40,440 nt of DNA from Patescibacteria group bacterium (GCA_018830585.1 JAHJSD010000024.1:1-40440); one strand, 5' to 3'; shown: positions 5,860-14,722, counted from the stretch's first letter. Program-made: numbers and translations. The notes: a model not told the origin generated them from the sequence alone.

Positions 5860-7725
5860 TTAGTCATCCCAGTCGTCATCATTATCCCAAGAGTCTTCCG
5901 AGCAAAGATCACTGGATTGAAAGTTTACCAATCTTTGAGGAATATCGTTTAAAAATCTGGAAATTTCATTATAATTAGTTTTGCCGAAAAATAGTCTTTT
6001 TTTGGCATAACTCAAAAAAAGCTTTTTTTTGGCCCGGGTCATGCCAACATAACAAAGGCGGCGCTCTTCTTCAAGCTGATCCGCCTCCTCCATGCTTCTG
6101 GAATGAGGCAGTAAACCTTCTTCCAAACCAACCAAGAAAACGGCGTCAAATTCCAGTCCTTTGCTGGAATGCAAAGTCATTACTCTGACCGCTTTATCCG
6201 AAATGCTGTTTTTTTCTTTTTCCTGAGCAAAATATTCCTGCTGAACCAAAGCAACGTTTTCCAAAAACTGACCGATATCGGGAAATTGCTTTGCCACCGA
6301 AGAAAGTTCTTTGATATTTTCCAAACGGCGGTAGTCATCCTCGTCTTTGGGGTTGTATTTTTCCAAATAGCCGCTTCCCACAAGGATTTCTTTAAGCAGG
6401 GTTTCCGTTTTCCTATCCCTGTCGGTATCCTTTTCCACGAAAGCCCGAACCGCATCTCTTCTTCTTTTGCCAAAATTTTTCTCTATCCTCTGCCAGGAAA
6501 TATTGTCCTTAGGGTTATAAAAAACACGAACCAAAGATAAAACGTCTTTAACTTCCGCCCGATCGTAAAACTTAACCCCGCCGACTAAAATATAGGGCAA
6601 GCCGTAACGGATAAAAGACTCCTCTATTGGCCTCGATTGGGCATTAGTACGATACAAAACAGCTATTTTAGTCGGATCCAAGCCGCCAAAGTCAACCAAC
6701 TGCTTTATCTTTTCACTGATAAACTCGGCCTCGTCAATTTCGGAACCGGCGCGGTAAACTAAAACCTTATCACCGGCTCCTTTTTTAGTAAAAAGTTTTA
6801 AAACCGGATGCTTCTCGTTTTTAGCAATTACCGAGTTGGCCGCATCCAAAATCGTCTGGGTGGAACGGTAATTTTGTTCTAAGTTAATTATTTTAATATT
6901 AGGAAAGTCTTTGGTTAGATTCATCAAATTACGGTAATCCGCTCCCCGCCAGCTATAAATCGCCTGAGCGGCATCTCCCACCGCGGTCAGATTGCCTTTT
7001 TTGCCGGCAATCATTTTGGTCAATGAATATTGAATACGGTTAGTATCCTGATACTCATCTACCAAAACATAACGGTAATTCCGGTGATATTTTTCCAAAA
7101 CGGACGGGTTTTTCCTAAAAAGCTCAATCGTATAGATTAAAAGATCGTCGAAGTCTAAAGCCCCGGAATCCCTAAGTGTCTTCTGGTATCGCTGATAAAT
7201 AAGAGCGACCGGTTCCTGGTAAGACCCTTGCGCCGAAGCTAAAAAAGTTTCCGGATCGATTAACCTGTTCTTGGCAGATTCGATTACCGACTTGATCATC
7301 CCCGGACCAAACCTGTCTTTATCAAGATTAAACTCTTTAATCAGATTTTTAATCAGAGAAAGCTGGTCATCGGCGTCATAAATGACAAAAGAGCGCGGCA
7401 AGCCGATTTTGTCCGCTTCTCTTCTCAGGATAAAAGCGGAAAAAGAGTGAAAGGTTCCGGAGAAAGGAAAGTGGGTTATTCTTTTTCCAAGATCTTTGAG
7501 CAAAATCTCTAACCGATTTTTCATTTCCCCGGCAGCTTTGTTGGTAAAAGTAAGTAACAGTAGTTGGTCAGCTTCGGCGATTCCCTGGGACACCAACCAG
7601 GCGGCCCGGTAGGTTAAAACCCTGGTTTTGCCACTGCCGGCTCCTGCCAATACCAAAAGCGGACTGCCCCAGTGTTTTACCGCTTGCCGTTGAGCCGGGT
7701 TTAAATCGTCAAGCAGGTTATTCAC
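5860..7725 (-). CDS. UvrD/PcrA-type superfamily 1A DNA helicase
   Basis: A 3'-5' helicase of 621 residues. Motifs in order: Q motif LNPAQRQAV, motif I AGAGSGKT (about 27-34), Ia TFTNKAAGEM, II DEYQDTN, III GDAAQAIYSWRGAD, IV NYRST, V TLHSSKGLEFDAVFLVG, VI RRLCYVGMTRAKKKL. It is about 100 residues shorter than typical PcrA, mainly because it lacks the C-terminal RNA-polymerase-binding tail, and it ends in an Asp/Trp-rich acidic tail. Roles known for the family are nucleotide excision and mismatch repair and clearing of replication conflicts. The start is GTG with TAATAT six bases upstream (probably leaderless). It may be co-transcribed with femX. Confidence 0.94.
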   Translation of the reverse strand: MNNLLDDLNPAQRQAVKHWGSPLLVLAGAGSGKTRVLTYRAAWLVSQGIAEADQLLLLTFTNKAAGEMKNRLEILLKDLGKRITHFPFSGTFHSFSAFILRREADKIGLPRSFVIYDADDQLSLIKNLIKEFNLDKDRFGPGMIKSVIESAKNRLIDPETFLASAQGSYQEPVALIYQRYQKTLRDSGALDFDDLLIYTIELFRKNPSVLEKYHRNYRYVLVDEYQDTNRIQYSLTKMIAGKKGNLTAVGDAAQAIYSWRGADYRNLMNLTKDFPNIKIINLEQNYRSTQTILDAANSVIAKNEKHPVLKLFTKKGAGDKVLVYRAGSEIDEAEFISEKIKQLVDFGGLDPTKIAVLYRTNAQSRPIEESFIRYGLPYILVGGVKFYDRAEVKDVLSLVRVFYNPKDNISWQRIEKNFGKRRRDAVRAFVEKDTDRDRKTETLLKEILVGSGYLEKYNPKDEDDYRRLENIKELSSVAKQFPDIGQFLENVALVQQEYFAQEKEKNSISDKAVRVMTLHSSKGLEFDAVFLVGLEEGLLPHSRSMEEADQLEEERRLCYVGMTRAKKKLFLSYAKKRLFFGKTNYNEISRFLNDIPQRLVNFQSSDLCSEDSWDNDDDWDD

Positions 7726-8177
7726 AGATTTATATTAACAGATCAACTGTTTTGCCGACACGATTAACTCCCAGGGCACAAGCCAGGAGATAGTAGTTAG
7801 TATTTAGAAGTAGAAGGCGGGGAAAATTCATAAATTTTAAATGAACAAATAGCAGTAGTTTCCTTTATCCCGAGGAAGTTCGTTCCTCTCCCGTCATCCT
7901 GAGAAATTCTTATGACGAAGGATCCCGTCGAGAGAGCAAATTGCCAACGATTAGGGGATTCTTCCCCTTCGACAAAGCCTCAGGGTCAGAATGACGAGGT
8001 TGCTCCCGGCCGTCATCCTGAGAAATTCTTATGACGAAGGATCCCCTTGTGTAAGCAAATTACTCGTTCCATGGGGATTCTTCGCTACGCTCAGAATGAC
8101 GGGGGGTCTGGATCAGAATGACGAGGGGGGTTCCTTTTTGGGAACCATTGGAGACTTTACGATCTAAAAAACAGGGA
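7726..8177. other. Intergenic region with two tandem REP-like repeats
   Basis: No gene seen. Two copies of the GAATGACG-ended palindromic repeat (7892-7996 and 8011-8102) lie head to tail, and a partial third follows with GGATCAGAATGACGAGG. The stretch before them is AT-rich. Confidence 0.7.
7892..8102. repeat. REP-like palindromic repeats, copies b and c
   Basis: Two tandem copies, each beginning CGTCATCCTGAGAAATTCT and ending CAGAATGAC. Internal sequence is more variable than the ends, as expected for a folding repeat. Confidence 0.75.
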
Positions 8178-10418
8178 TCAATCCAATCTATCCAGGTGGT
8201 AAATCTTAGTTTCACCGGAAACAAAAACCACCTTTCCTAAAAGATCAAACCTTTCCGTTTTTAAGTCGGGGTATTTTTCCTTTTCTAAAGAACCGACAAA
8301 AACATATTCCACTCCGTAATCTTTAAGCAGTCGTTCTGCGGCCGCCTCGTCTTCGCCCTGATAAATCGTCTCCACCTCTGTTGCTCTGGCTCCGGGAAGA
8401 TCATAGCCTCCCCGCCAAAGCCACTCGTGAACCAACCAGCCCTCAATGGTCGGCAATCCGGAAAAGGCAGAAATCTGATTGTAAAGAGTGTAACTGTCCC
8501 CCACCGCTTCTAACATCACCGGCTGACCGGAAATATTCTTTTTAATCCAAAGAAGCGCTTTGTAGTTGTCCGGGTAAAGCCTTTCCATAAAACCTAAACC
8601 GGCCAACCCTTTATATTCTTTTAAACTGCCGTAATAACCTCTTATAGCAAAGTATGGATAAACCATATGGGCCAAAAACCCGATTAAAAATAGCAAAAAA
8701 TAGCCAAACCAAAGCAGAGGCGTTCTTTTTGAAATACTATTTTTTATCCTAAAGAAAACATAGCCCGCTGAAATTGAATAAATCATAAAAGATTGGTAGA
8801 CCAGCTTAAACATGGTGTTGGCCCGGTGATATTCGGCAATATAGATATCCTTAACGTAGATTATTTCCGGGATAATAATCAGAACCGTGGCCCAGAGAAC
8901 CGAGACTAAAATAAGCCAGTCCGCCGGCTCCAACTCGAGCCTGCTTTTAAACAGCCGAAAGAGGGCAAAAACAACGAACCCAAAAGCAATAAACCAGAAA
9001 AACCCCCAAAGAACCAGCAATTGCCAAAAAAGAGAATGTGCGTTAACCCGGGCAATTCCGTCCGTCATCGGATTAAAAGTCAACGCGAAGGGCAAAGCGA
9101 CCAAGACTGACAAGAATAAAACCGTTAACCCGTTGGCAAAAACTTTTGCTAAAATCACCAGCCATTGATTAAGGAGAGTGAATCCTCCACGGGCTGAAGC
9201 CCGTGGCTTCCCTTTCCCAGGGGATGAAACCCCGCGCCGAAAGCCCCAGATAGATTGCCATTCATCCCCACGTTGAAACGTGGGGCTTTCTGGTGCTGGG
9301 GTGAGGCTGCTTTTCTGCCCAAAAGATTTTCGGGCAATGATCATCAGGGTGGTTAAGCCAAAAATAACCCCGTAGATAGGAAAATCCCAGGAGTTGGTCA
9401 TATACATCACTCCCAACAAAAAAGCCAAAGCGGCTAACTCTTTTTTCAAAACCCAGAGATCCTTTTTACCTTTTTCCATCTGCCAAAGTTTTTTGGCATA
9501 AACCAATAAAATCGCCAGGAAAAGCAGAACTGTCGGGATATTGTTCATATGACCGTGAAGGTCGGCCACCACAAAAGAGTAAATAGGGAACTCGTGAATA
9601 GTCTTGTCATTGGGGTTGTTGGGATTATGCCCGATAAACCTGGTCGCGTCCGGATACCAGTAACTGCCTTTACTGTTTTTCAAACCGTAAACAGCGCTAT
9701 GCAGGTTGCCCCCCAGGGCAATCAGAAAAGCGGAAATAAGTCCGGCCAAAATCAGATTTTTCAGTTTCGGCCTCAGTTCGGCAGAAGAAAAAACTAAATT
9801 GGAAGTCAAAGAAAAGGTAGCGCTAAAAGTAAAAGCAAAAACGGTAGCGATCATCAAATTATAAGTGACGGAAGAATCGAGTCCGGAAAGCAGGGTTAAA
9901 ACCGCCGCCTGAAGATGGCCAAAATAATAATAATTGATCGACTCGCCGGCAAACCACATATCACGAGGCGGGAACCAGCCCGAGCGCAAAATCGAGTTGA
10001 CAAACCCGCCGTCCATAAATTTTTCCAAGCCTTCAATGTCCGGCTGGAAACCGCGGATAAAAGACCAAAAAAGCAGAGCGCTGAAGAAAATCACTTCCTC
10101 CAAAAGAAAAACTTTCCAGTTGTTTTTAAATTCTTCAAAAAAGTTTTTCCTGTTCTCTTTAACGGAAAACCAGCGGACAAAAAGGGCAATAAAAACAAGT
10201 AAAACCAAAACCGCCGTTTCCTTAAAAAAGGGTAAAATATGAAGAGTCCCCAGAAGAAAAATTAAATAGGAAAAGATTAATATCGCAATTGTTTTGGCAA
10301 AAATCCATCCCCGATCCCAAAAACTCTTGAAGAGAGAAAAAGCCAAAGGCAGAAAAAGCAGGCCTAAAAATAAAAGAAGCAGCCACCAGTAAAAAATAAT
10401 AAAAAAATCTGCAAGCAT
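8178..10418 (-). CDS. DUF2298 (Chlor_Arch_YYY) GT-C type membrane protein
   Basis: A polytopic membrane protein of 746 residues with the family signature SINYYYFGHLQAAVLT, followed by many hydrophobic segments and a soluble C-terminal part containing YPDNYKALLWIKKN. The family has a GT-C glycosyltransferase architecture and is presumed to transfer sugar from a polyprenyl-phosphate donor outside the membrane; the substrate is unknown. Unlike most genes here it has a real Shine-Dalgarno (AAGGAA, nine bases before the ATG) and a 22-base leader from a TATAAT box at 10448-10453. A block of three hairpins (9187-9285) is inserted in frame and encodes about residues 370-413, a Gly/Arg/Pro-rich loop unlike the flanking membrane helices. 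Confidence 0.88.
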   Translation of the reverse strand: MLADFFIIFYWWLLLLFLGLLFLPLAFSLFKSFWDRGWIFAKTIAILIFSYLIFLLGTLHILPFFKETAVLVLLVFIALFVRWFSVKENRKNFFEEFKNNWKVFLLEEVIFFSALLFWSFIRGFQPDIEGLEKFMDGGFVNSILRSGWFPPRDMWFAGESINYYYFGHLQAAVLTLLSGLDSSVTYNLMIATVFAFTFSATFSLTSNLVFSSAELRPKLKNLILAGLISAFLIALGGNLHSAVYGLKNSKGSYWYPDATRFIGHNPNNPNDKTIHEFPIYSFVVADLHGHMNNIPTVLLFLAILLVYAKKLWQMEKGKKDLWVLKKELAALAFLLGVMYMTNSWDFPIYGVIFGLTTLMIIARKSFGQKSSLTPAPESPTFQRGDEWQSIWGFRRGVSSPGKGKPRASARGGFTLLNQWLVILAKVFANGLTVLFLSVLVALPFALTFNPMTDGIARVNAHSLFWQLLVLWGFFWFIAFGFVVFALFRLFKSRLELEPADWLILVSVLWATVLIIIPEIIYVKDIYIAEYHRANTMFKLVYQSFMIYSISAGYVFFRIKNSISKRTPLLWFGYFLLFLIGFLAHMVYPYFAIRGYYGSLKEYKGLAGLGFMERLYPDNYKALLWIKKNISGQPVMLEAVGDSYTLYNQISAFSGLPTIEGWLVHEWLWRGGYDLPGARATEVETIYQGEDEAAAERLLKDYGVEYVFVGSLEKEKYPDLKTERFDLLGKVVFVSGETKIYHLDRLD
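9187..9285. repeat. Three-hairpin palindromic element inside the DUF2298 coding sequence
   Basis: The three hairpins are CCACGGGC-TGAA-GCCCGTGG (9187-9206), GGGG-ATGAAA-CCCC (9220-9233) and CCCCACGT-TGAA-ACGTGGGG (9266-9285). All three loops contain TGAA. The host reading frame stays open across it. Confidence 0.85.
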
Positions 10419-10447
10419 AAGAGAATGTTCCTTAAAATCTTTTCTAT

Positions 10448-10455
10448 ATTATAAT
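10448..10455. promoter_or_regulatory. Bidirectional -10 box
   Basis: ATTATAAT reads as TATAAT on the - strand (10453-10448) and on the + strand (10450-10455). The - strand box fits the DUF2298 gene. The + strand box could serve the HAD gene, whose start is 117 bp away. Confidence 0.5.
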
Positions 10456-10499
10456 GGAAAAAGCGTTCCTTGTCTTGAAGAGATAGCCGAGTTTAAATA

Positions 10500-10547
10500 T
10501 GGAGCCCTGCGGGTAAACCTATGGTTTTCTTGGTTCATGTATAAAAT
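10500..10547 (+). repeat. Dispersed TTCTTGGTTC element, copy 2 (compact form)
   Basis: Here the two conserved blocks are contiguous: TGGAGCCCTGCGGGTAAACC then ATGGTTTTCTTGGTTCATG, ending in TATAAAAT. The TATAAAAT end lies 25 bp before the HAD gene and could be its -10 box. Confidence 0.7.
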
Positions 10548-10571
10548 AAAAATAGCGGTTTCAATAATGAA

Positions 10572-11093
10572 ATGAAAAAGGATCAGATTAAGATCGGTAT
10601 TGATCTCGACGGAGTAATTGTTGATAAACCGTTTTTCGTCCCGAAAAAATTAATCGAATGGCTATTTAGAGCTCATCACAACCACGGCAAAAAATATCGT
10701 ATTCCAAAATGGTCTTTAGAAATCTTAATCCGAAAAAAAAGCCATCACTGGCTGCTTAGGCCTCCTATCAAGAAAAATCTTGAAGTTTTAAAAAAAATTA
10801 TCAGGCAAGATCTGGCCACTGTTTATATTATTTCCGGAAGGTACCGGTTTCTGAATAACGAAACAAAAGCCTGGTTTAAAAAAAATAAATTAGAGGATCT
10901 CTTCAAAAACGCTTACATCAACAAAAAAAATCTTCAGCCTCATCTTTTCAAAGAAAAAATGGTTAAGAAATTGGGTATCAGTCATTTTTTTGACGATGAC
11001 CCGATTGTTGTCCACCATCTTAAAGCTAAAATAAAGAGGCTCAACTGCTATTTGGTAAATAAGAAGAAAGCCATAAAAATACCCAGGCTTTAA
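10572..11093 (+). CDS. HAD-superfamily phosphatase / 5'-nucleotidase-like protein
   Basis: The 173 residues have the HAD motifs in order: motif I GIDLDGVIVD (nucleophile and general-acid Asp), motif II IISGR (Ser), a Lys-rich region supplying the motif III Lys, and motif IV FFDDDP. The spacing is compact with a small helical cap. Similar short proteins are annotated as NT5C-like nucleotidases, but no specific substrate can be inferred. Lys content is very high. An ATG five bases upstream is followed immediately by a stop, so the start at 10572 is preferred. It is flanked by divergent and convergent glycosyltransferase genes. Confidence 0.82.
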   Translation: MKKDQIKIGIDLDGVIVDKPFFVPKKLIEWLFRAHHNHGKKYRIPKWSLEILIRKKSHHWLLRPPIKKNLEVLKKIIRQDLATVYIISGRYRFLNNETKAWFKKNKLEDLFKNAYINKKNLQPHLFKEKMVKKLGISHFFDDDPIVVHHLKAKIKRLNCYLVNKKKAIKIPRL

Positions 11094-11101
11094 GCTGCAA
11101 A

Positions 11102-12919
11102 CTAGTGAGGCGCCGTCTTTTTAAAAATAACTACTCTTGGGTGATCATAGACTGTAAAAGATTCATCCGAGCCTTGGTCATTAATCTTAATCTCTATCCC
11201 GGCAAAATTTAACCGAGGATAAGAAGTGAATTCGGCTGCTTTTTCAAAACCTAATCTGCCGCTGAAAAGGTCGCGGTAATAATCGGCTGTTTTGGGAAAA
11301 CATCTTAAAAACAGGCGGCAATCGGACAATTTCTGCAAAGGCGTGTAAAGCCTGTTGCTGGAAAGAATAATATAATCCGCCCGGCTCAAATTTTCGTCCA
11401 CCCGCTGCCACTTTTCCCCCAAAGTATCCGGGTCGTACATCGGCATGGAGACAAACTCAAACTTTTCCCCGCCAAATAAAGGCAAAGAGTCGTCCCAATG
11501 CTCCACCGCCAGAACCGATCCCGGACTGATTTGTTGATTAATCCAGTAACTGGCCTCGACCCTTGAGTGAGGCCGGGAATAAATCGAAACGAAAGCGCCA
11601 ACCCAAAAAAGTTGAAGGATTAATACTAAAGAAAGTATCAAATTCCTGGCTAAAAAGAATTTTTGCCTTTTAAACGAGAAAAGGAATTTGGCGGCAATCA
11701 AAATTAAAAACGGGTAAAGCGGCAGTAAATAGCGCATAAACTTAACCGCAAAACCGCCGACGACTAAAAAATAAGCCAAGCTAAAAGAAAGAATGATTAG
11801 TTCACCCGATTCCCGGTCGTAATCCCCCTTGATCAAAACCCGTTTGATCAGATCAAAAAGATACCAAACAAAAGCGACCAGAGCTAAAGTTCCCAAGCCT
11901 ATTCCCATGCCCCAGAAAACTAAGTTTTTAATCGGGTAAATAAACGGCATCGTTCCAACATATTGCAAAGTATAAGGAAAAACATTGGCGTCTTTGGTCA
12001 TCCGGTGCTGTTCGATTATCTGTCTTTTGAAAGTGGAAAAGTCGATTAAGGCGTACGGTTCTGAGATTAAAAAAGTCAAAACAGCAACTAAACCGATCAG
12101 TCCGCCAAACCAGAAAAGTCTTTTGCCAAGGTTCAAAAGCGATTTTTTCCGACTACCCTTTTTAAGGGTCAAAAACAATTTTTGCCACCAAAAATAATTC
12201 CGGTTGCGCCAAAATTTAAACCCGATTAAAACTAAATCAACGATCAACCCGGTGCCTATGGCGGCGGCCAAAACAGTGGCGCTTACTTTAGTGGCCAAAG
12301 CCAAGCCAAAACAGAAGCCGACTTTGATGGCAGAACCGAATTTCGGATCAAGATAAAAATTTAAAAGCTGCCAAAGAGTTAACCAGATAAAGAAATTAAG
12401 CATAACGTCAACCGCATAAAAATGGGAAGCCTGGATCGGAAAAACACAAATGGCATAGAAAAGCGAGGCTAAAAGCGCCGCTTTATTGCCGAAAAGACGC
12501 TTGCCTATTTTAAATATCAGCCAGATTGTTCCTAAGTCAAAAAGGGCGGAAATAATCCGGCCCAAGATCGGTAAATTGCCATAGGAAAACGGCTCCCCTT
12601 TCAAGAAAAGCGCAACAAGCCAAGAGCAAAACTTTAAAAAATAAAGAGGCAAACTGCCGTAAGCGAAAAATTTGGGGTTAAACGGACTTTGCGGGGAAAA
12701 AAGCGCTTTCAGTGAAAAAGGGTTAGGCAGGCTCAGCCTTTCAGCGACCATAACAATCATCCTTTCATCCGGATGAAGATGGTAACCACTGTCCCAATTA
12801 AGCCCGTAAATGCGCAAAGCCAAACCAAGCAGAAGAATAAAAAACAGTAAAACAGAAATTAAAGAAAACTTAGAATTCTTCTTTCTTAGTTTGATAAAGT
12901 TAGCAAGTTGTATTTTCAC
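11102..12919 (-). CDS. GT39/ArnT-like polyprenyl-P-sugar glycosyltransferase
   Basis: The 605 residues have a first transmembrane helix (about 20-40), then an extracytoplasmic loop with HPDER (49-53). This is the acidic motif that in the PMT/ArnT superfamily (GT-C) contacts donor phosphate and catalyses transfer. About 9-11 further hydrophobic helices and a soluble C-terminal domain of roughly 170 residues follow. It shares layout and the FFAYGSLPLYFL segment with the protein at 14976-16640, so the two are paralogues. The acceptor is unknown. The GTG start and -10 box (TAAAAT, seven bases upstream) form a divergent leaderless pair with the uracil-DNA glycosylase gene. Confidence 0.88.
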   Translation of the reverse strand: MKIQLANFIKLRKKNSKFSLISVLLFFILLLGLALRIYGLNWDSGYHLHPDERMIVMVAERLSLPNPFSLKALFSPQSPFNPKFFAYGSLPLYFLKFCSWLVALFLKGEPFSYGNLPILGRIISALFDLGTIWLIFKIGKRLFGNKAALLASLFYAICVFPIQASHFYAVDVMLNFFIWLTLWQLLNFYLDPKFGSAIKVGFCFGLALATKVSATVLAAAIGTGLIVDLVLIGFKFWRNRNYFWWQKLFLTLKKGSRKKSLLNLGKRLFWFGGLIGLVAVLTFLISEPYALIDFSTFKRQIIEQHRMTKDANVFPYTLQYVGTMPFIYPIKNLVFWGMGIGLGTLALVAFVWYLFDLIKRVLIKGDYDRESGELIILSFSLAYFLVVGGFAVKFMRYLLPLYPFLILIAAKFLFSFKRQKFFLARNLILSLVLILQLFWVGAFVSIYSRPHSRVEASYWINQQISPGSVLAVEHWDDSLPLFGGEKFEFVSMPMYDPDTLGEKWQRVDENLSRADYIILSSNRLYTPLQKLSDCRLFLRCFPKTADYYRDLFSGRLGFEKAAEFTSYPRLNFAGIEIKINDQGSDESFTVYDHPRVVIFKKTAPH

Positions 12920-12926
12920 TGTTTAG

Positions 12927-12936
12927 ATTTTAGAAT
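12927..12936. promoter_or_regulatory. Overlapping divergent -10 boxes
   Basis: The - strand box TAAAAT (12932-12927) ends seven bases before the GTG of the GT39 gene. The + strand box TAGAAT (12931-12936) ends six bases before the ATG of the glycosylase gene. They share two base pairs, and only 23 bp separate the start codons, so RNA polymerase could occupy only one at a time. Confidence 0.65.
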
Positions 12937-12942
12937 ATTGTC

Positions 12943-13692
12943 ATGTCTAATCAAGAAGAACTTATCCGACTGGCCTCGGAAATCAAAAACTGTCAAAAAT
13001 GCCCTCTTTATAAAGCCGCCACCAATCCGGTTCCGGGAGCGCCAAATCCGAACGCGGAAATAGTTTTTGTCGGAGAGGCTCCGGGGTACTGGGAAGACCA
13101 AAAAGGAATTCCCTTCGTCGGCGCCGCCGGAAATTTGCTTGACAAACTTTTAGCTAAAATATCGGTAAAAAGAGATGATGTTTTTGTCTGCAACATTCTT
13201 AAACACCGGCCGCCCAACAACCGGGCTCCAATGCCCGACGAAATCACCGCCTGTACCCCGTTTTTAAAAAGGCAGTTGTTGACCATTAAGCCAAAAGTGG
13301 TAATCACCTTGGGCCGGTTTGCCATGAACTACTTTATTCCCGAGGCCTATATCTCCCAAACCCACGGACACCCGATGAGCGTAAACTGGGAGGGTTTAGA
13401 CCTTTTAATCATCCCCATGTACCATCCTGCCGCCGCTTTAAGGAACGGCCAGGTAATGAAACAGTTAGAGGAAGATTTCTTAAAAGTCCCGGAGATTATA
13501 GAGCCCCGCGGGTTAAACCTCCGGTACCAATCCAAACGCTCAGTTGGGGCGAAAATACTGAACCAGAAAACCAATTCATCCACGGAGAAAGCCCATGGTT
13601 TTCTTGGTTCACGTATCAAAACCAACGGCCAGTTGGTTGTCAAGCCAGCTCCCCCGCCCGAACCGGAAATCGAACAGGGAAAGTTGTTTTAG
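12943..13692 (+). CDS. Family 4 uracil-DNA glycosylase (iron-sulphur type)
   Basis: The 249 residues match UDG family 4: CQKCPLY near the N-terminus (two cluster cysteines), motif 1 VGEAPGYWED, GNLLDKLL, NILKHRPPNNR, a Cys in EITACTPFL, and motif 2 MYHPAAALR. The enzyme removes uracil from DNA. The third cluster cysteine, in the usual K-C-R-P context, is His here (KHRPP), sixteen residues before the fourth. The C-terminal 45 residues are encoded partly by a dispersed repeat (13595-13620) and its inverted partner, then a Pro-rich tail. The ATG is six bases after a TAGAAT box with no Shine-Dalgarno. Confidence 0.93.
   Translation: MSNQEELIRLASEIKNCQKCPLYKAATNPVPGAPNPNAEIVFVGEAPGYWEDQKGIPFVGAAGNLLDKLLAKISVKRDDVFVCNILKHRPPNNRAPMPDEITACTPFLKRQLLTIKPKVVITLGRFAMNYFIPEAYISQTHGHPMSVNWEGLDLLIIPMYHPAAALRNGQVMKQLEEDFLKVPEIIEPRGLNLRYQSKRSVGAKILNQKTNSSTEKAHGFLGSRIKTNGQLVVKPAPPPEPEIEQGKLF
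13560..13620 (+). repeat. Dispersed TTCTTGGTTC element, copy 3, inside the UDG gene with an inverted partner
   Basis: GAACCAGAAAACCA (13560-13573) is the inverse of TGGTTTTCTTGGTTC (13596-13610) apart from one missing base, so the mRNA can form a 14-bp hairpin. The frame stays open. The other conserved block (GAGCCCCGCGGGTTAAACC) lies about 80 bp upstream at 13501. Confidence 0.7.
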
Positions 13693-13744
13693 TTCTTAGA
13701 TTTGGACAAACCTGGAATCTTTTTTAACAAGGCGCAAGAAAAAA

Positions 13745-14323
13745 ATGAAAAACGCGTTAATTCTTCACGGAACGGGCAATAATTCCAAAGGAAACTGGTT
13801 TCCTTGGTTAAAACAAGAACTAAAAGGCTGTGGCTGGAAAGTTTGGGTCCCTGATTTGCCTCAATCGGATAAACCGAACACCAAAAGGTATAACCAGCAT
13901 ATCCTTGCCAACAGGGAATGGGAATTCAATAAAGACTCTGTTTTAATCGGCCACTCTTCCGGCGCTGTTGCTATCCTGGGATTGCTATCGCATTTACCGG
14001 CGAATGTTGTTGTCGATACCTGTATTCTGGTGGGCTCTTTCAAGGATAATCTTGGTTGTAAAGATTTCAGCGGTTTATTTCAAGAGCCTTTCGACTTTAA
14101 GAAAATCAAGAAACATGCAAAGCGCTTTGTTTTTATTCACTCAGATAATGACCCTCATTGCCCTCTTGAACACGCTAAGTATCTCCGTGAGCAATTAGAC
14201 GGAGAGCTAATTATCAAGAAAGGACAGGGGCATTTTAATTTAGAGAAGGGAAAGGAATACCGACAATTTCCATTTTTATTAAATGTTTTAGAATGGAAAA
14301 AAAACAATTGGCTTTGCTCCTGA
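13745..14323 (+). CDS. RBBP9/YdeN-family alpha/beta hydrolase
   Basis: The 192 residues form a compact serine hydrolase: the oxyanion strand ALILHGTGNN, the nucleophile elbow GHSSG (Ser near residue 71), the acid in HSDNDPHCP, and the catalytic His in GQGHFN. These match the RBBP9/YdeN family. The substrate is unknown. It starts 52 bp after the glycosylase gene on the same strand. The leader is A-rich, with a weak AAGG about 13 bases before the ATG. Confidence 0.88.
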   Translation: MKNALILHGTGNNSKGNWFPWLKQELKGCGWKVWVPDLPQSDKPNTKRYNQHILANREWEFNKDSVLIGHSSGAVAILGLLSHLPANVVVDTCILVGSFKDNLGCKDFSGLFQEPFDFKKIKKHAKRFVFIHSDNDPHCPLEHAKYLREQLDGELIIKKGQGHFNLEKGKEYRQFPFLLNVLEWKKNNWLCS

Positions 14324-14470
14324 TGTAATTTCCTTAGTAAAAAACGGAGCAAAGAGTGGAGCTGCTTAAAAGTTTAAAATTTATGATTTTGGATTTGTTT
14401 AGGAATTAACCCGTCTAATCGTTTTGAATTTTTCCCGACCTCGTCGAGGACAGATAACTTTGAACTATTT

Positions 14471-14648
14471 CGTCATTCTGAGCATAGCGAAGAATCCCCT
14501 AATCCTCTAGCAAATAGCTTTTCTAAAGGGGACCTGCCTGCCCTCCTACCGGCGGGTAAACCGGCAGGCAGGCCTGTCCGCCGAGGTGAATCCTTCGTCA
14601 TCAGAATTCCCCCGTACCAGACGGTACAGGGCTCCGCTCAGGATGACA
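14471..14648. repeat. REP-like palindromic repeat, copy d, with nested palindrome
   Basis: The outer ends CGTCATTCTGAG and CTCAGGATGAC belong to the REP-like family. The centre (14532-14573) is replaced by a CCTGCC...GGCAGG palindrome of a second family also seen near 16667, 27007 and 34258. Confidence 0.65.
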
Positions 14649-14671
14649 GGTAAGGAGCAGTGTTGGGTTTA

Positions 14672-14722
14672 ATTCGATCCTGGATCGAAAATCTTAAAAA
14701 TGATCCAGTATCGTGACCACCG
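14672..14722. repeat. Inverse copy of the 4536-4596 repeat
   Basis: Read on the - strand it gives TCACGATACTGGATC, then CCAGGATCGAATT, matching the first copy with a few substitutions in the loop. Confidence 0.5.
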
